This document shows positions 19,601 to 26,560 of a stretch of 53,596 bases of DNA, in pieces; position 1 is the first letter of the stretch, and each line of letters opens with the position of its first letter. The translations under genes were made by a program, and so were the position numbers. The DNA is taken from IMG/VR virus record IMGVR_UViG_3300035698_019603, positions 1 to 53,596 of that record, one strand, 5' to 3'. The notes below the pieces were generated by a model. The model worked only from the letters and a program-made list of their open reading frames with translations, made no database searches and had not been told where the DNA came from. Origin of the DNA: a virus.

Positions 19601-19815
19601 ATCTGTGCAGCCCAGGTGACAGGGTCAAGTAGTCCACGGGCTACATCTCGTTCTTCTGGTTCAATGGACTCTAGAATAGATAGAGGGATGTGATCTTTGG
19701 GAATACCATTACACTTGATCTCAAACTTTTGTCCTATCTTAAGATTGTGCTTTCCTTTGTATCCTTTGATACAAGACAGACATGATTTGTCGCACTGGTT
19801 GAGATCTGTGATCAT
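16630..19815 (-). CDS. Terminase large subunit with one intein
   Basis: 1061 residues. ATG 19815 has no clear Shine-Dalgarno site and lies 6 nt after the upstream stop, so translation may be coupled. After removal of the intein (122-511) the mature protein is 671 residues. The N-terminus has a Cys cluster (C8, C12, C15, C35). The ATPase has a Walker A-like GRQAGKTE at 522-529 directly after the intein and a Walker B MLVFDEAD about residue 615. The RNase H-like nuclease shows GVDWND and a later VGDHALDAL with Asp. The protein cuts concatemeric DNA and pumps it into the prohead through the portal. A basic tail ends the protein. Confidence 0.92.
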   Translation of the reverse strand: MITDLNQCDKSCLSCIKGYKGKHNLKIGQKFEIKCNGIPKDHIPLSILESIEPEERDVARGLLDPVTWAAQMLDWHCLDPLGTVWKRKNPDEYKEWRDLNPDADVLGHSRYHRPYQAEMLRCLHGETKVFMGDGTVKSIKDVQIGDKIVTYNEKRKTTQSSYRVLNKWNNGIRDIYRIELNNGDVLKVTDNHPILSWFHEGKLNNLVNKKSFRRVYKTLQDGLSVGDKVYTLNQFGIFGQESNIAAAKLMGYIISDGYVCNSGRIGEKHVVEFRNIRQKYVEEFADLVAGIFGVDRPDVKYHSAREDKNGVLHKEHWSVCVFNRKHLLLSTLREMGCTDKTNREMSLLKFAFNYNEAALAVFLNRCYAGDGCIYNQNDSNLEYKRSCISLSSGNPEYLELFRLLLKKASIYTSHIYQDHGNKSSSVSLTISRIEDIETFLEFTGPIFGKEAQSIEALNETRSRVHNRRHGSLKTLSRTQVKRIEYWGREEVWDIEVDTRHNFVAEGIVVHNCTSKRKVFRIGRQAGKTETLVISMLFSMFTKPGVPDKEGFKIVIITPYQTQIDLIFTRMTELIASSSLTQNSVKQNIKAPTYTMKLYNKSVARGFTAGTKSGGNAEAVRGQAAHMLVFDEADYLSSGDMDAAMAIITNYPTATVWMSSTPSGKREMFFGNCASKRYKEFYFPSSSNPLWTDDLEADFREALTEIGYTHECDAAFGEQEQGVFQHVYVQAAKADYHYGDIPRTAGWTYALGVDWNDTKIGTTINVLGFNPASNLFYLVDRTVVSKEGWTQTVSCQKIAEMNRIWRPIAIYVDKGYGSTQVEILHGFGFDSLADPTKGPNHPDSALRDIVKAYDFGSSIEIRDLFTKQPVKKNAKGFLVESTIRRFEANDIRFSEYDEDLEAQLAGYIIDRVTPTGNAVYKANNETVGDHALDALMLSVVAFILETTPLGQPKHSTQIAFTGKIGEISEPDIHKGDLVFKVDRKKNAKTERDKTRPEPRTVEQQSLFGNSNNLPASNTAHNTPKLWSWDGFNRDAPRPTIQKSNRRLGLSPRRGSRPRRKNI
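18283..19452 (-). mobile_element. Intein in terminase large subunit (Cys1...Asn390, +1 Cys)
   Basis: 390 residues, Cys122 to Asn511. Block A CLHGETKVFMGDG, block B DNHPILSW, blocks F/G EVWDIEVDTRHNFV and GIVVHN followed by +1 Cys: all canonical. LAGLIDADG-type motifs LMGYIISDG and YAGDGCI mark a DOD homing endonuclease. The insertion point lies ten residues before the P-loop, inside a conserved part of the ATPase, as is common for inteins. Confidence 0.93.
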
Positions 19816-19821
19816 CGAATA

Positions 19822-20358
19822 TTATTGCCAGCCTTTCAGTGTAGACTTGATTCGCCTGGCCTGTCTGTTGATCGCCATAGAGGCTCCACCTGCGTGCATT
19901 CCACCAATTCTTCCTCTTAAGCCTCTATTTACTGCTTGAGTTGTACCTTGTACTCCTCGAGCAGTAGCAATTCCACCACGAAGAGCATCACTTCTTGCTA
20001 ATGCCCCAGCATTCTGTCCTCCTGCTGACATGAAAGCTTTGGTTTGTGACCACGCAGAGCCTCCCGCAGCTTTTGACATCGTTTGTGCGAATCTGCCGTT
20101 TGATACAAATGAGCCTCCATACCTAGCACCACCTGCTCCAGCCGCTGCACCCATAGCCATTCCACCAAGAACGCTAGTGTCATCAGAGACAGCACCCCAT
20201 ATACCACCAGCAGCCATACCAATACCGCCAGGAGTTTTCATGAATGCTCCAGTACTTCGAATTGCTCCAGGCATTGCTCCAACGGCACGCGCAGCACCTC
20301 CTACAATACTAGAAGCTGCACCGAGAATTCCACCTGCTACCCTGTTACCTATATTCAT
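19822..20358 (-). CDS. Gly/Ala-rich putative virion protein
   Basis: 178 residues, over a third Gly and Ala, with short hydrophobic stretches such as AAGGIWGAV and MAMGAAAGAG and a basic C-terminus. ATG 20358 is preceded by GGAGG, and this site lies inside the orphan 3' end of the upstream gene. Similar composition in the genes at 20956-21669, 21679-22344 and 24626-24871 suggests a set of related or co-acting proteins, perhaps internal or membrane-penetrating virion proteins. Function is inferred only from composition. Confidence 0.6.
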   Translation of the reverse strand: MNIGNRVAGGILGAASSIVGGAARAVGAMPGAIRSTGAFMKTPGGIGMAAGGIWGAVSDDTSVLGGMAMGAAAGAGGARYGGSFVSNGRFAQTMSKAAGGSAWSQTKAFMSAGGQNAGALARSDALRGGIATARGVQGTTQAVNRGLRGRIGGMHAGGASMAINRQARRIKSTLKGWQ

Positions 20359-20361
20359 GAA

Positions 20362-20415
20362 TTATCCTCCAAACGATCTATGCATTAGGAACCCTTCGTT
20401 TCCTAATGCCATTCT
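20362..20415 (-). pseudogene. Orphan original 3' end of the interrupted gene
   Basis: These 54 nt encode RMALGNEGFLMHRSFGG and a stop, matching at protein level the last 17 codons of the gene at 20956-21669 in all but the final residue. At DNA level 17 of 54 positions differ. It lies directly behind the HNH gene and provides the Shine-Dalgarno GGAGG for the next gene, as expected of the ancestral gene end now cut off by the HNH cassette. Confidence 0.85.
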
Positions 20416-20956
20416 ATCGTGTTTTTAAGTCACTAGCAATCTTAGCATAGTTTTCTTCAGCCCATAGAGGTTGAAGATTAGAATAATGACAAGCTTCAAG
20501 TAGTTGTTTTCTGTCTGATAGATTAAAACTACAAAGCGGCTTAGTGTGGTCAATGTGCCACATAGTGCCATAATTGCTCCAGGTCATCTCTGGTTTAAAC
20601 CGTTGTTCAAGATGAAGTTTTAATTCTTTGACAGTACAACCTAAATCCCTGACAGCAGAACCACACTTCTGATCATTGGCAATTGCTTGACAAAGTCGAG
20701 TTCGAAGGTTGCAGGACAATCTGTATTGGATATCACTTTGCTTTCGATTCTTACAATATTGATTACAATACCGCCTATTCTTTGTTTTCCAATTCCTTTT
20801 GGCCTGCAATACAAACTCCCTGTTTTTATCTGCGTATTCCTTGTTGTATAAATTAATGCAAACTTTGCACTGACTTGTTATTCCGCTTTTTGTAGACGAC
20901 TTTTTATAGAATTCGTTTACATTTTTCTGCTGCTTACATTTGCTACAAATTTTCAT
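20414..20956 (-). CDS. HNH homing endonuclease (free-standing)
   Basis: 180 residues. N-terminal zinc-binding CSKCKQ and CKVC pairs are followed by a basic linker and a C-terminal HNH core: MWHIDHTKPLCSF about residue 135, then CHYSNLQPLWAEENYAK with the conserved Asn and surrounding residues of this phage HNH family. The ATG overlaps the stop of the preceding gene (TAATG), so it is expressed by coupling with the structural operon. It lies between a recoded 3' end and the original 3' end of that gene, which marks it as the mobile part of an inserted cassette. Confidence 0.88.
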   Translation of the reverse strand: MKICSKCKQQKNVNEFYKKSSTKSGITSQCKVCINLYNKEYADKNREFVLQAKRNWKTKNRRYCNQYCKNRKQSDIQYRLSCNLRTRLCQAIANDQKCGSAVRDLGCTVKELKLHLEQRFKPEMTWSNYGTMWHIDHTKPLCSFNLSDRKQLLEACHYSNLQPLWAEENYAKIASDLKTR

Positions 20957-21669
20957 TAAGACCCAAAACTCCTGTGCATTAAAAAGCCTTCATTTCCTAG
21001 GGCCATACGACCGTTCAAGTGCGAATTACTCAAGGCTGCAGCAGATCTTTGTCGCATGGTTGCAGCACCCTGACTATTCACAGCATCTTGCATCTGATCT
21101 GACTGACCCATCTCCATCTGTCTCAACCCCTTAGCATGAGCACGTCCAGCCTGACCAAACGAATAACCTGCTAGACCAACTCCAGCTGCAAGAGAAAGAG
21201 GACCAAGAGCAGCTACAGCTGCCCCACCACCAAGTGATGCAATAGCTCCACCAACATAGTGGAATGCCGCACTAGCAGCAACAGAATAGGCGGCTTCCTT
21301 CGTTGCACCCCACACACCTTCTTCCTGATAGCCTTGATACATAAAATAACCAGTAGCAGCCAATCCAATGGATCGCATTGCCATCCCGCCAATACCACCC
21401 TTGATTCCACCCTTTGCTACATCCTTGCCCCAGTTCTGTCTACCCAGAAATCCCTGGGGGTCAGCATTCTTACCCCAGCCTTCAACGTGCCAACCGAATG
21501 ACTCCATGGCGCCGAGTTTGAGAGATCGACCAACAGCACCTTGACCAAACTTATGTAAAGATTGTCCAGCAGCTCTATCCCATCTACGTAATTTTTGTCC
21601 AACATTAGTCTTTCCAAATCTTTTAATAGACTGTCCAATATTACTTTGGTGAAAATCATCAACAAACAT
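20956..21669 (-). CDS. Gly/Ala-rich virion protein with recoded 3' end
   Basis: 237 residues; AGGAG precedes ATG 21669. The N-terminus has repeats of the type NIGQSIKRFGKTNVGQKLRR. The middle (about residues 90-175) is rich in Ala and Gly with hydrophobic helices, suggesting membrane interaction or an internal virion role. The last 17 codons plus stop (20956-21009) are duplicated at 20362-20415 with mostly synonymous changes, evidence that the HNH cassette replaced the gene end. The encoded protein is nevertheless complete. Confidence 0.7.
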   Translation of the reverse strand: MFVDDFHQSNIGQSIKRFGKTNVGQKLRRWDRAAGQSLHKFGQGAVGRSLKLGAMESFGWHVEGWGKNADPQGFLGRQNWGKDVAKGGIKGGIGGMAMRSIGLAATGYFMYQGYQEEGVWGATKEAAYSVAASAAFHYVGGAIASLGGGAAVAALGPLSLAAGVGLAGYSFGQAGRAHAKGLRQMEMGQSDQMQDAVNSQGAATMRQRSAAALSNSHLNGRMALGNEGFLMHRSFGS

Positions 21670-21678
21670 TTCTTACTC

Positions 21679-22344
21679 CTATCCGTGGCGTCCAGAATGA
21701 AGTCCTTGAGGAAGTCCAACAGTACTATCAGCAAAACGAGCCATCTTAGTCTGAGCAGCTAGATACTTGCCAGTATTGGACATCCAATCGGCATAGCCAA
21801 ACTGTTCCTGCATCATATCGGCGGAACCAATTTGACCACCACCTATCTGACCCATTCTAGAAGACATCATAGCCTGCTTGTTCATACTCATGTTCATTCG
21901 AGCACCAGACAGACCAGGAGAACTCATAGACTGAACTGTACCAGAATGTTCTCTCCAACTTTCTGCAGCAGATGTTGCACCATATATACCTGCACCAATT
22001 CCAATAGCAGCAGCAGGATGATTCGCGGCAAACTTACCAACCCTGTATGCAGCCTTCACTCCAGCTTTAGCCATACCAGCAAGGGGAGCACCTGCAATCA
22101 TAGCACCACCTTTCAATGCTCGAGGACCCATAGTTGGGATAGCCCCGCCGATCATACCAAGAAGAGCACCCTTTCCAGCACCCTCTATTCGACTAGTTGC
22201 ATCATATCCACCTGATGCTCCAATACCAGCACCAATAGTCCCACCAAGAGCCATATGTCCAACAGGTCCAGCTCTAATGGCACCCATGCCTACCTTACCA
22301 ACACCAGAGATGGCACCGAACATCATTCCAATCGGATTAGCCAT
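21679..22344 (-). CDS. Gly/Ala-rich putative virion protein
   Basis: 221 residues with GGGAG before ATG 22344. Long Gly/Ala/Met-rich hydrophobic segments (residues about 1-60 and 75-125) suggest a membrane-interacting protein; the C-terminal third is Met/Ser/Gln-rich and polar. It belongs to the same compositional group as its neighbours. No enzyme motif seen. Confidence 0.62.
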   Translation of the reverse strand: MANPIGMMFGAISGVGKVGMGAIRAGPVGHMALGGTIGAGIGASGGYDATSRIEGAGKGALLGMIGGAIPTMGPRALKGGAMIAGAPLAGMAKAGVKAAYRVGKFAANHPAAAIGIGAGIYGATSAAESWREHSGTVQSMSSPGLSGARMNMSMNKQAMMSSRMGQIGGGQIGSADMMQEQFGYADWMSNTGKYLAAQTKMARFADSTVGLPQGLHSGRHG

Positions 22345-23364
22345 TTAGAATCTCCCTGTTTGAGTAGTGTGTCTACTGCCTGGTCTAAGTCCATTTGAGG
22401 AACTACTAACTTGTGCTTGCTTGTGAGTAATTTGCATTGTTTTGTTTCTTTTGGCAGCTTGCATACCAGGTTCTATAATACTAGAGATTTGATTCGATGC
22501 AACAGGTAGCCCAGATGAGGTTATACCCAGAGCATTGAGCAAATGCATCTTTTCTTGTGGAGTAGACAAAGCTTCTTTGGCAGCAACAGCCTTTTGTGCC
22601 CAATCACCTCGTTGTGCCTTACCAAAGTCAATGAGTCCAAATCTTGTGGTACCTTCAGGGGACACAACCTTCATAATGTTACCAAGGTTAAAGTCGCCAT
22701 GAGCTGCACCGATTGTGCTACGAAAATGCTCAACAGCAGAAAGACCTTCTTCAATCATAGGATCAAAAGAAGTCATCATATCCTTAACTGTTTGTCCTTC
22801 AAACATTTCCATAGAAAGCTTACCTTTACTAGTGGAATAAATGGTTGGAGCAATATCAGAATAATGACGCATTGACTCTACTTCGTATTCTCCAATATCA
22901 CCAACCTTCTCAGCAAAACTGAACTTCTGACCTCGAAATGTTCCGCTCATTTCAAACACTTCGGCAAAATCACCCTTGCCAAGCTTACCAACCCTCTTAC
23001 CAGCTTTTAAAGCTTGTTGGAAGGATTTCCCAGAAACCATGCCTTCGAATGTTTCACCTTTCTTTACTACTCCTCTTAGCATGTCCCATTTAGATTTAAA
23101 TGGAGTCATTTTATGTCGCATGATAGCTGCCATTGCTGGTTCTTCAGGCATTGATGCCATTTCACCATAAGCTTCTTGCATCTTGGGAATACCTGAATGG
23201 CCCAAACCTTTAATGGTGTTATACGCATCGTCCTTACCACTGAATAGACTTCCTGGCTGTGCGATGAACATCGCACCAGCGCCCGCGCCAATAGCCATTT
23301 TTCCCCAATGCTTTCTTGCGAAAGGCTTAATTAAATCAAGGGCTTCGGCTATTCCTGTCTTCAT
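22345..23364 (-). CDS. Protein-kinase-like virion-module protein
   Basis: 339 residues. After an N-terminal hydrophobic segment (about 22-36) a kinase-like fold can be traced: Gly loop GKLGKGDFAEVF (126-137), Lys153 in AEK, hinge-like MEMFEG about 186, catalytic loop HGDFNLGN (222-229) and DFG (246-248). These match protein-kinase, RIO and aminoglycoside-phosphotransferase-like folds. Activity and substrate are unknown. The gene lies inside the structural operon, between a Cys-cluster gene and Gly/Ala-rich genes, so the protein may be carried in the virion. No clear Shine-Dalgarno site; it starts 3 nt after the previous stop. Confidence 0.7.
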   Translation of the reverse strand: MKTGIAEALDLIKPFARKHWGKMAIGAGAGAMFIAQPGSLFSGKDDAYNTIKGLGHSGIPKMQEAYGEMASMPEEPAMAAIMRHKMTPFKSKWDMLRGVVKKGETFEGMVSGKSFQQALKAGKRVGKLGKGDFAEVFEMSGTFRGQKFSFAEKVGDIGEYEVESMRHYSDIAPTIYSTSKGKLSMEMFEGQTVKDMMTSFDPMIEEGLSAVEHFRSTIGAAHGDFNLGNIMKVVSPEGTTRFGLIDFGKAQRGDWAQKAVAAKEALSTPQEKMHLLNALGITSSGLPVASNQISSIIEPGMQAAKRNKTMQITHKQAQVSSSSNGLRPGSRHTTQTGRF

Positions 23365-23367
23365 GAG

Positions 23368-24153
23368 TTATTGATCGATTATATCTTCTGGAGACAATCG
23401 ACTTTCCTTGGAAAATTTTTCCTGCTCATCCAATTCTCTGGATAGATTCTCAAGTCTAGTACGCATGGAAGCCATCTTGTCAGATGGGTCTGCTCCAAGC
23501 TTGACCTTGAGTGCTGCTTCCTTCTTATACTTCTCCTGACGGTCTCCAACCATTAGTTTAATAATCTTGGACCTTCTGTTGGACAACTTGTCTTTCAGCT
23601 CCATGAACGGGGATATCTGCTTCTGAATGATGGGGTCACCCTCTCGATCGACTCCCATTACCGCATCAGTTACAAGTTCCGCATTTTCGGCTTTGGCTAA
23701 ATTCATGTTGAGTCTTCGCTCAAGAATCATTATCTCTGCTAATTCATTGGCATAGGCTACCTCTGTGAAATTAGCTGGGTCCACATCAAACTCTATCATG
23801 TAGTCAACTACCCATTGCTTCATCAATTCTACTTCTACGAGGCATTGGCGGCCTATTGGGGCCTTTCCCATGGAAGAGAAGATACAACGGTCCTGGAATG
23901 GACAGAGAGCCCCTCCACAGTACATTGGGGTCATCGCCGTCGAACCTGTGCTCATTTTGAGTAGGTGGTTGTGAATGGATTGAGCTTGTGCTGGAGTGAA
24001 CTCTAGGTCCTGATAATCATCCAAGTCATTACGAAGAAAACGGAAATAGTTACTTCTAGTAAGTTTACCATCCTCGGTTCTTGCCATACCGTTAAATGTC
24101 ACCATTTCTTTCTTCTTTCTGTTCTCTACTGTAAAGCGAGATTCTTTCTTCAT
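23368..24153 (-). CDS. Cys-cluster protein, possible small terminase subunit
   Basis: 261 residues; GGAGG precedes ATG 24153, which overlaps the preceding stop (ATGA). A cluster CGGALCPFQDRC followed by GRQC (about residues 79-104) looks like a metal site. The C-terminal half is strongly helical and charged. Similar Cys-containing proteins occur upstream of terminase genes in some phages and have been called small terminase subunits, but I cannot confirm that here; the distance to the large subunit (3.5 kb) is a point against it. Confidence 0.5.
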   Translation of the reverse strand: MKKESRFTVENRKKKEMVTFNGMARTEDGKLTRSNYFRFLRNDLDDYQDLEFTPAQAQSIHNHLLKMSTGSTAMTPMYCGGALCPFQDRCIFSSMGKAPIGRQCLVEVELMKQWVVDYMIEFDVDPANFTEVAYANELAEIMILERRLNMNLAKAENAELVTDAVMGVDREGDPIIQKQISPFMELKDKLSNRRSKIIKLMVGDRQEKYKKEAALKVKLGADPSDKMASMRTRLENLSRELDEQEKFSKESRLSPEDIIDQ

Positions 24154-24449
24154 GGTCCCTCCACAATTTTGATTAGAGTAATGGCCTTCTCAATCATCAC
24201 CTTCAATATATCATCTTTTTGTTCTTCTAGACTAGTGAGGAGATTACGAATATCCATGTAATCATCACATAGAAACTTTGTTAGACTTTTTTTATAATAA
24301 TCGCAATGCTTTCCTAGTTGGAATCCTAGTCCCGCCGTTCTCTCGACACCACTGTTGTTCAATCTGTTCTTCAGAGGAGGAGGAGTAGATGGAAATATTC
24401 TGATTTGTTCTAGGATGTCTACTAGGTCTTGTCCTGGTGTACTCTTCAT
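24150..24449 (-). CDS. Hypothetical protein
   Basis: 99 residues, no known domain; the C-terminal half is helical and charged. It starts at ATG 24449, only 6 nt after a -10-like hexamer, so the mRNA may be leaderless. It opens the cluster leading to the terminase region and overlaps the next gene by 4 nt (ATGA). Function unknown. Confidence 0.6.
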   Translation of the reverse strand: MKSTPGQDLVDILEQIRIFPSTPPPLKNRLNNSGVERTAGLGFQLGKHCDYYKKSLTKFLCDDYMDIRNLLTSLEEQKDDILKVMIEKAITLIKIVEGP

Positions 24450-24484
24450 GTTTCCAGAATAGGTTATTCCCAGCCGATGGTCAA
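24450..24484 (-). promoter_or_regulatory. Sigma70-like promoter, possibly giving leaderless mRNA
   Basis: On the minus strand: TTGACC (24484-24479), 17-nt spacer, TATTCT (24461-24456), then 6 nt to the ATG at 24449. Spacing is ideal; hexamers match 5/6 and 4/6. Transcription would begin at or next to the start codon. Confidence 0.5.
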
Positions 24485-24580
24485 TGAATCAGTAAAGGAT
24501 TATATATGAGCCCTTAGAGCTGTTATGGTACCATTAATGATTATTTATCACTAATGGCCTTAAAACAGTTCTAATTGATT

Positions 24581-24609
24581 ACTAAGGTGATATTCCGAAT
24601 AAGTAGGAA
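24581..24609. other. Intergenic hairpin, possible terminator
   Basis: GATATTCC pairs with GGAATATC around a 9-nt loop, with outer G-C pairs, between two minus-strand genes. The nearest T run lies four nt further on the plus-strand side, so it is not a textbook terminator. It could separate the transcript of the 81-residue gene from that starting at 24449. Confidence 0.4.
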
Positions 24610-24625
24610 TATCCCGCATTTTTGG

Positions 24626-24871
24626 TTAGGTGTATTTAATACCCTGACGATCCAAACTAGCACGTAGAGCGCCATTGAATCTACGAGAGCCTGCAGGTCC
24701 AGGCATAGGTTGACGAAATGCAGCAACAGCTCCAAATCCAACAGCAGTACCTGCAACACCAGCAGCTATAGCTCCACGTCTAGTGAGACCTTGCTGGTTA
24801 GCAAAACCAGCTTTCGTCATTCCGCGACCAATGGCCTGGATTGCTCTGTTGGATGTGATTCTTGTAAACAT
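24626..24871 (-). CDS. Small Gly/Ala-rich protein
   Basis: 81 residues from ATG 24871; an upstream in-frame GTG at 24898 lacks a ribosome site. The middle (about residues 30-52) is a hydrophobic Ala/Gly/Val segment flanked by Arg, a likely membrane span; the C-terminus is basic. Composition matches the Gly/Ala-rich genes at 19.8-22.3 kb. It is the first minus-strand gene next to the switch of coding direction. Confidence 0.5.
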   Translation of the reverse strand: MFTRITSNRAIQAIGRGMTKAGFANQQGLTRRGAIAAGVAGTAVGFGAVAAFRQPMPGPAGSRRFNGALRASLDRQGIKYT

Positions 24872-24906
24872 AAGATAAGTGTAGCATGAGATCCACACAA
24901 AGTCAT
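24872..24906 (-). promoter_or_regulatory. Weak sigma70-like promoter next to start codon
   Basis: ATGACT (24906-24901), 17-nt spacer, TACACT (24883-24878), 6 nt, ATG 24871. Each hexamer matches 4/6. The geometry is the same as at 24450-24484, again placing the transcription start at the ATG. Confidence 0.35.
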
Positions 24907-24965
24907 TTTGGAGAATAATTTTGATTTGATTTTTCCAAATAGATATTTTCAGAAATATTCTTGGA

Positions 24966-25056
24966 GGGTACCTAGATATGTTAGGTAACTGTTTACGTAG
25001 TACCTTTCATGCACTACCCCGGGTCGTTTTGACCCAACTAACCGGCACTTTGTGCC
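24966..25056 (+). promoter_or_regulatory. Structured leader of the rightward gene array
   Basis: TACCTA and TAGGTA arms (about 24970-24987) form one hairpin; GGGTC/GACCC (25021-25035) and GGCAC/GTGCC (25044-25056) form two short ones. No convincing promoter hexamers were found. The layout resembles the repeated leaders found upstream of the next genes. Confidence 0.45.
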
Positions 25057-25068
25057 ACTAGGACAATC

Positions 25069-25371
25069 ATGACTACTGAAAACACCAACACCAATCTTAT
25101 CTCTCGTGCCATCACCTCCATCAAAGAGTTCCTCATGAACCTCATCAACAAGATCATCAGTGGATGCAAGTCTTCCTTGATCCAACTCAAATGCAACCTC
25201 CAAGCAGTGTACGATACCATGAGTACTACTGAAGAGCGTGCTCAGTTCCGTATGTTCTTCGCTGTCAACCAGGCTTACCGCATGGAAGATGCACTAGCCA
25301 ATGAGTTGATGATCGAAGACATCACCATCAGTGTCGATGAGCTCAAAGAGAAGATCTCTGCTGCTTGCTGA
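25069..25371 (+). CDS. Hypothetical helical protein, first rightward gene
   Basis: 100 residues; AGGA lies 7 nt upstream of ATG 25069. The sequence is predicted all-helical with Thr/Asn-rich N-terminus, a Lys/Ile segment (about 18-35) and an acidic C-terminus. No family recognised. Codon use is C-rich at third positions, unlike later AT-rich genes, suggesting strong or early expression. Confidence 0.65.
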   Translation: MTTENTNTNLISRAITSIKEFLMNLINKIISGCKSSLIQLKCNLQAVYDTMSTTEERAQFRMFFAVNQAYRMEDALANELMIEDITISVDELKEKISAAC

Positions 25372-25456
25372 TACTAGTACACACATGGGTGGGTAGAGGG
25401 CTTGTCCCTCGCCCTTCCCTTGTGTTGTTGGTGATGGGTGTTACCCATCTCCTGCC

Positions 25457-25509
25457 TACATGTACCTACTACTAGTCTAGTAGGTGTATGTATGGAGGAA
25501 TGTCCCTCC
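25457..25509 (+). promoter_or_regulatory. Two-hairpin leader, copy 1
   Basis: A 15-bp hairpin (25457-25492, two G-T pairs, loop CTAGTC) is followed by a short hairpin GGAGG-aatgtc-CCTCC (25494-25509), then the Shine-Dalgarno site of the gene at 25528. Confidence 0.6.
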
Positions 25510-25527
25510 TCAACATGGAGTATGAAT

Positions 25528-25716
25528 ATGACTATCTATCTGAAGCAAGACACCAGTAGTGTGGTATCCACCTATCTGGTTACATTCAACCGTGGCAACC
25601 ATGGCCATAGCCGTGGTCTGATCATGGTACAAGCTACCACCCGTTGGGTAGCAGAGGACATGGCGGAAGAGCTGGCCCCTGATGGTTGGTATTGGACCTC
25701 CACTCAGAACATGTAG
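25528..25716 (+). CDS. Small hypothetical protein
   Basis: 62 residues from ATG 25528, chosen because GGAG lies 7 nt upstream; an ATG 6 nt earlier is too close to the site. It carries TTRWVAEDMAEELAPDGWYW near the C-terminus and looks like a compact alpha/beta protein. Unknown function; expressed behind a two-hairpin leader. Confidence 0.6.
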   Translation: MTIYLKQDTSSVVSTYLVTFNRGNHGHSRGLIMVQATTRWVAEDMAEELAPDGWYWTSTQNM

Positions 25717-25753
25717 TACAAGGGCAAGGGTGGGCATGTCTCACCCTCCTGCC

Positions 25754-25801
25754 TATACCTACTTAGTCTAACTAGGTGGGTATATGGAGGAATGTCCCTC
25801 C
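25754..25801 (+). promoter_or_regulatory. Two-hairpin leader, copy 2
   Basis: 13-bp stem TATACCTACTTAG/CTAGGTGGGTATA with loop TCTAA (25754-25784), then GGAGG/CCTCC (25786-25801) with the same six-base loop aatgtc as copy 1. Confidence 0.6.
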
Positions 25802-25821
25802 CTATTGAGTAAGGTAAGACT

Positions 25822-26124
25822 ATGAAGAAGATGATTAGTTGCATGCTGGTATTGTTTGTGGTTATCGCCGCCCTTGTGGTACTGAATGGCAGTGGTGCTG
25901 GCATCGTAGCAGTGGATGGGTATGCCCATGGTGTGGCCTTGTGCCAGAACAGTGTGGATGCGCCACGTACCACCTTTGGAGAAGGCCTGTTTGGAGGCAA
26001 GGAGGATGGTATCATGTGGGTCAAGGATGGCATCTTCTATGTCATCAACGTGGGTCACTATGATGACCCTGAGGTCAAAGAGTTAGAGGCACTAGCCAAG
26101 GGGATATGTGCCCAATACAGGTAA
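25822..26124 (+). CDS. Membrane-anchored small protein, GHYxDPEV family
   Basis: 100 residues. An N-terminal hydrophobic segment (about 5-24) acts as signal anchor. The C-terminus VINVGHYDDPEVKELEALAKGIC closely matches that of the gene at 30647-30886 (NTGHYEDPEV...LAEKMC), so the two are paralogues. No catalytic motif. Probably an inner-membrane protein with the conserved tail outside or in the cytoplasm; function unknown. Confidence 0.65.
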   Translation: MKKMISCMLVLFVVIAALVVLNGSGAGIVAVDGYAHGVALCQNSVDAPRTTFGEGLFGGKEDGIMWVKDGIFYVINVGHYDDPEVKELEALAKGICAQYR

Positions 26125-26159
26125 GTAGTAGGACAAGGGGTGCACGGCACCCCCTCCTG

Positions 26160-26199
26160 TCTATATCTATCTAGTCTAACGATTACATGGGTATATAGA
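26160..26199 (+). promoter_or_regulatory. Leader hairpin, copy 3 (short form)
   Basis: TCTATAT pairs with ATATAGA around a long loop that contains CTAGTCTAA, as in copies 1 and 2. The small second hairpin is absent. GAGGA follows as ribosome site for the gene at 26208. Confidence 0.45.
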
Positions 26200-26207
26200 G
26201 GATAAGC

Positions 26208-26552
26208 ATGACGCAAAGCAGCATCTCTCACAGGTGGGAGACTAACATGGAGGTATATCCTCCTATTAATGCCCTAACAAGGGCAAGGAGTACTGTAATG
26301 GTACAGTGTTTAGTTGTATTGATGGTAAGCATGGTCATGATGGCCGCCTCAATGGTGGTAGAGCATGTCATGGAGAGACATGAGGAATACAAGGCCCTAT
26401 GGGCACGTATCCCCCATCCAACAACAGTAATGAACCCCAAGCTTCGTGATAGTGTTATCTACCGTAGTAGGATACACTCACCAAGCACACGTCGTATACC
26501 CAAGGCTCCCACCCTATCAGGTAGGCGTTATCCAAGGGATGAGGTTATCTAG
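26208..26552 (+). CDS. Small membrane protein
   Basis: 114 residues, GAGGA 6-7 nt before ATG 26208. One hydrophobic segment (VMVQCLVVLMVSMVMMAAS, about residues 29-48) is a probable membrane span; the C-terminal half is basic, Pro- and Arg-rich. Unknown function. Confidence 0.55.
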   Translation: MTQSSISHRWETNMEVYPPINALTRARSTVMVQCLVVLMVSMVMMAASMVVEHVMERHEEYKALWARIPHPTTVMNPKLRDSVIYRSRIHSPSTRRIPKAPTLSGRRYPRDEVI

Positions 26553-26560
26553 CCACCTAG

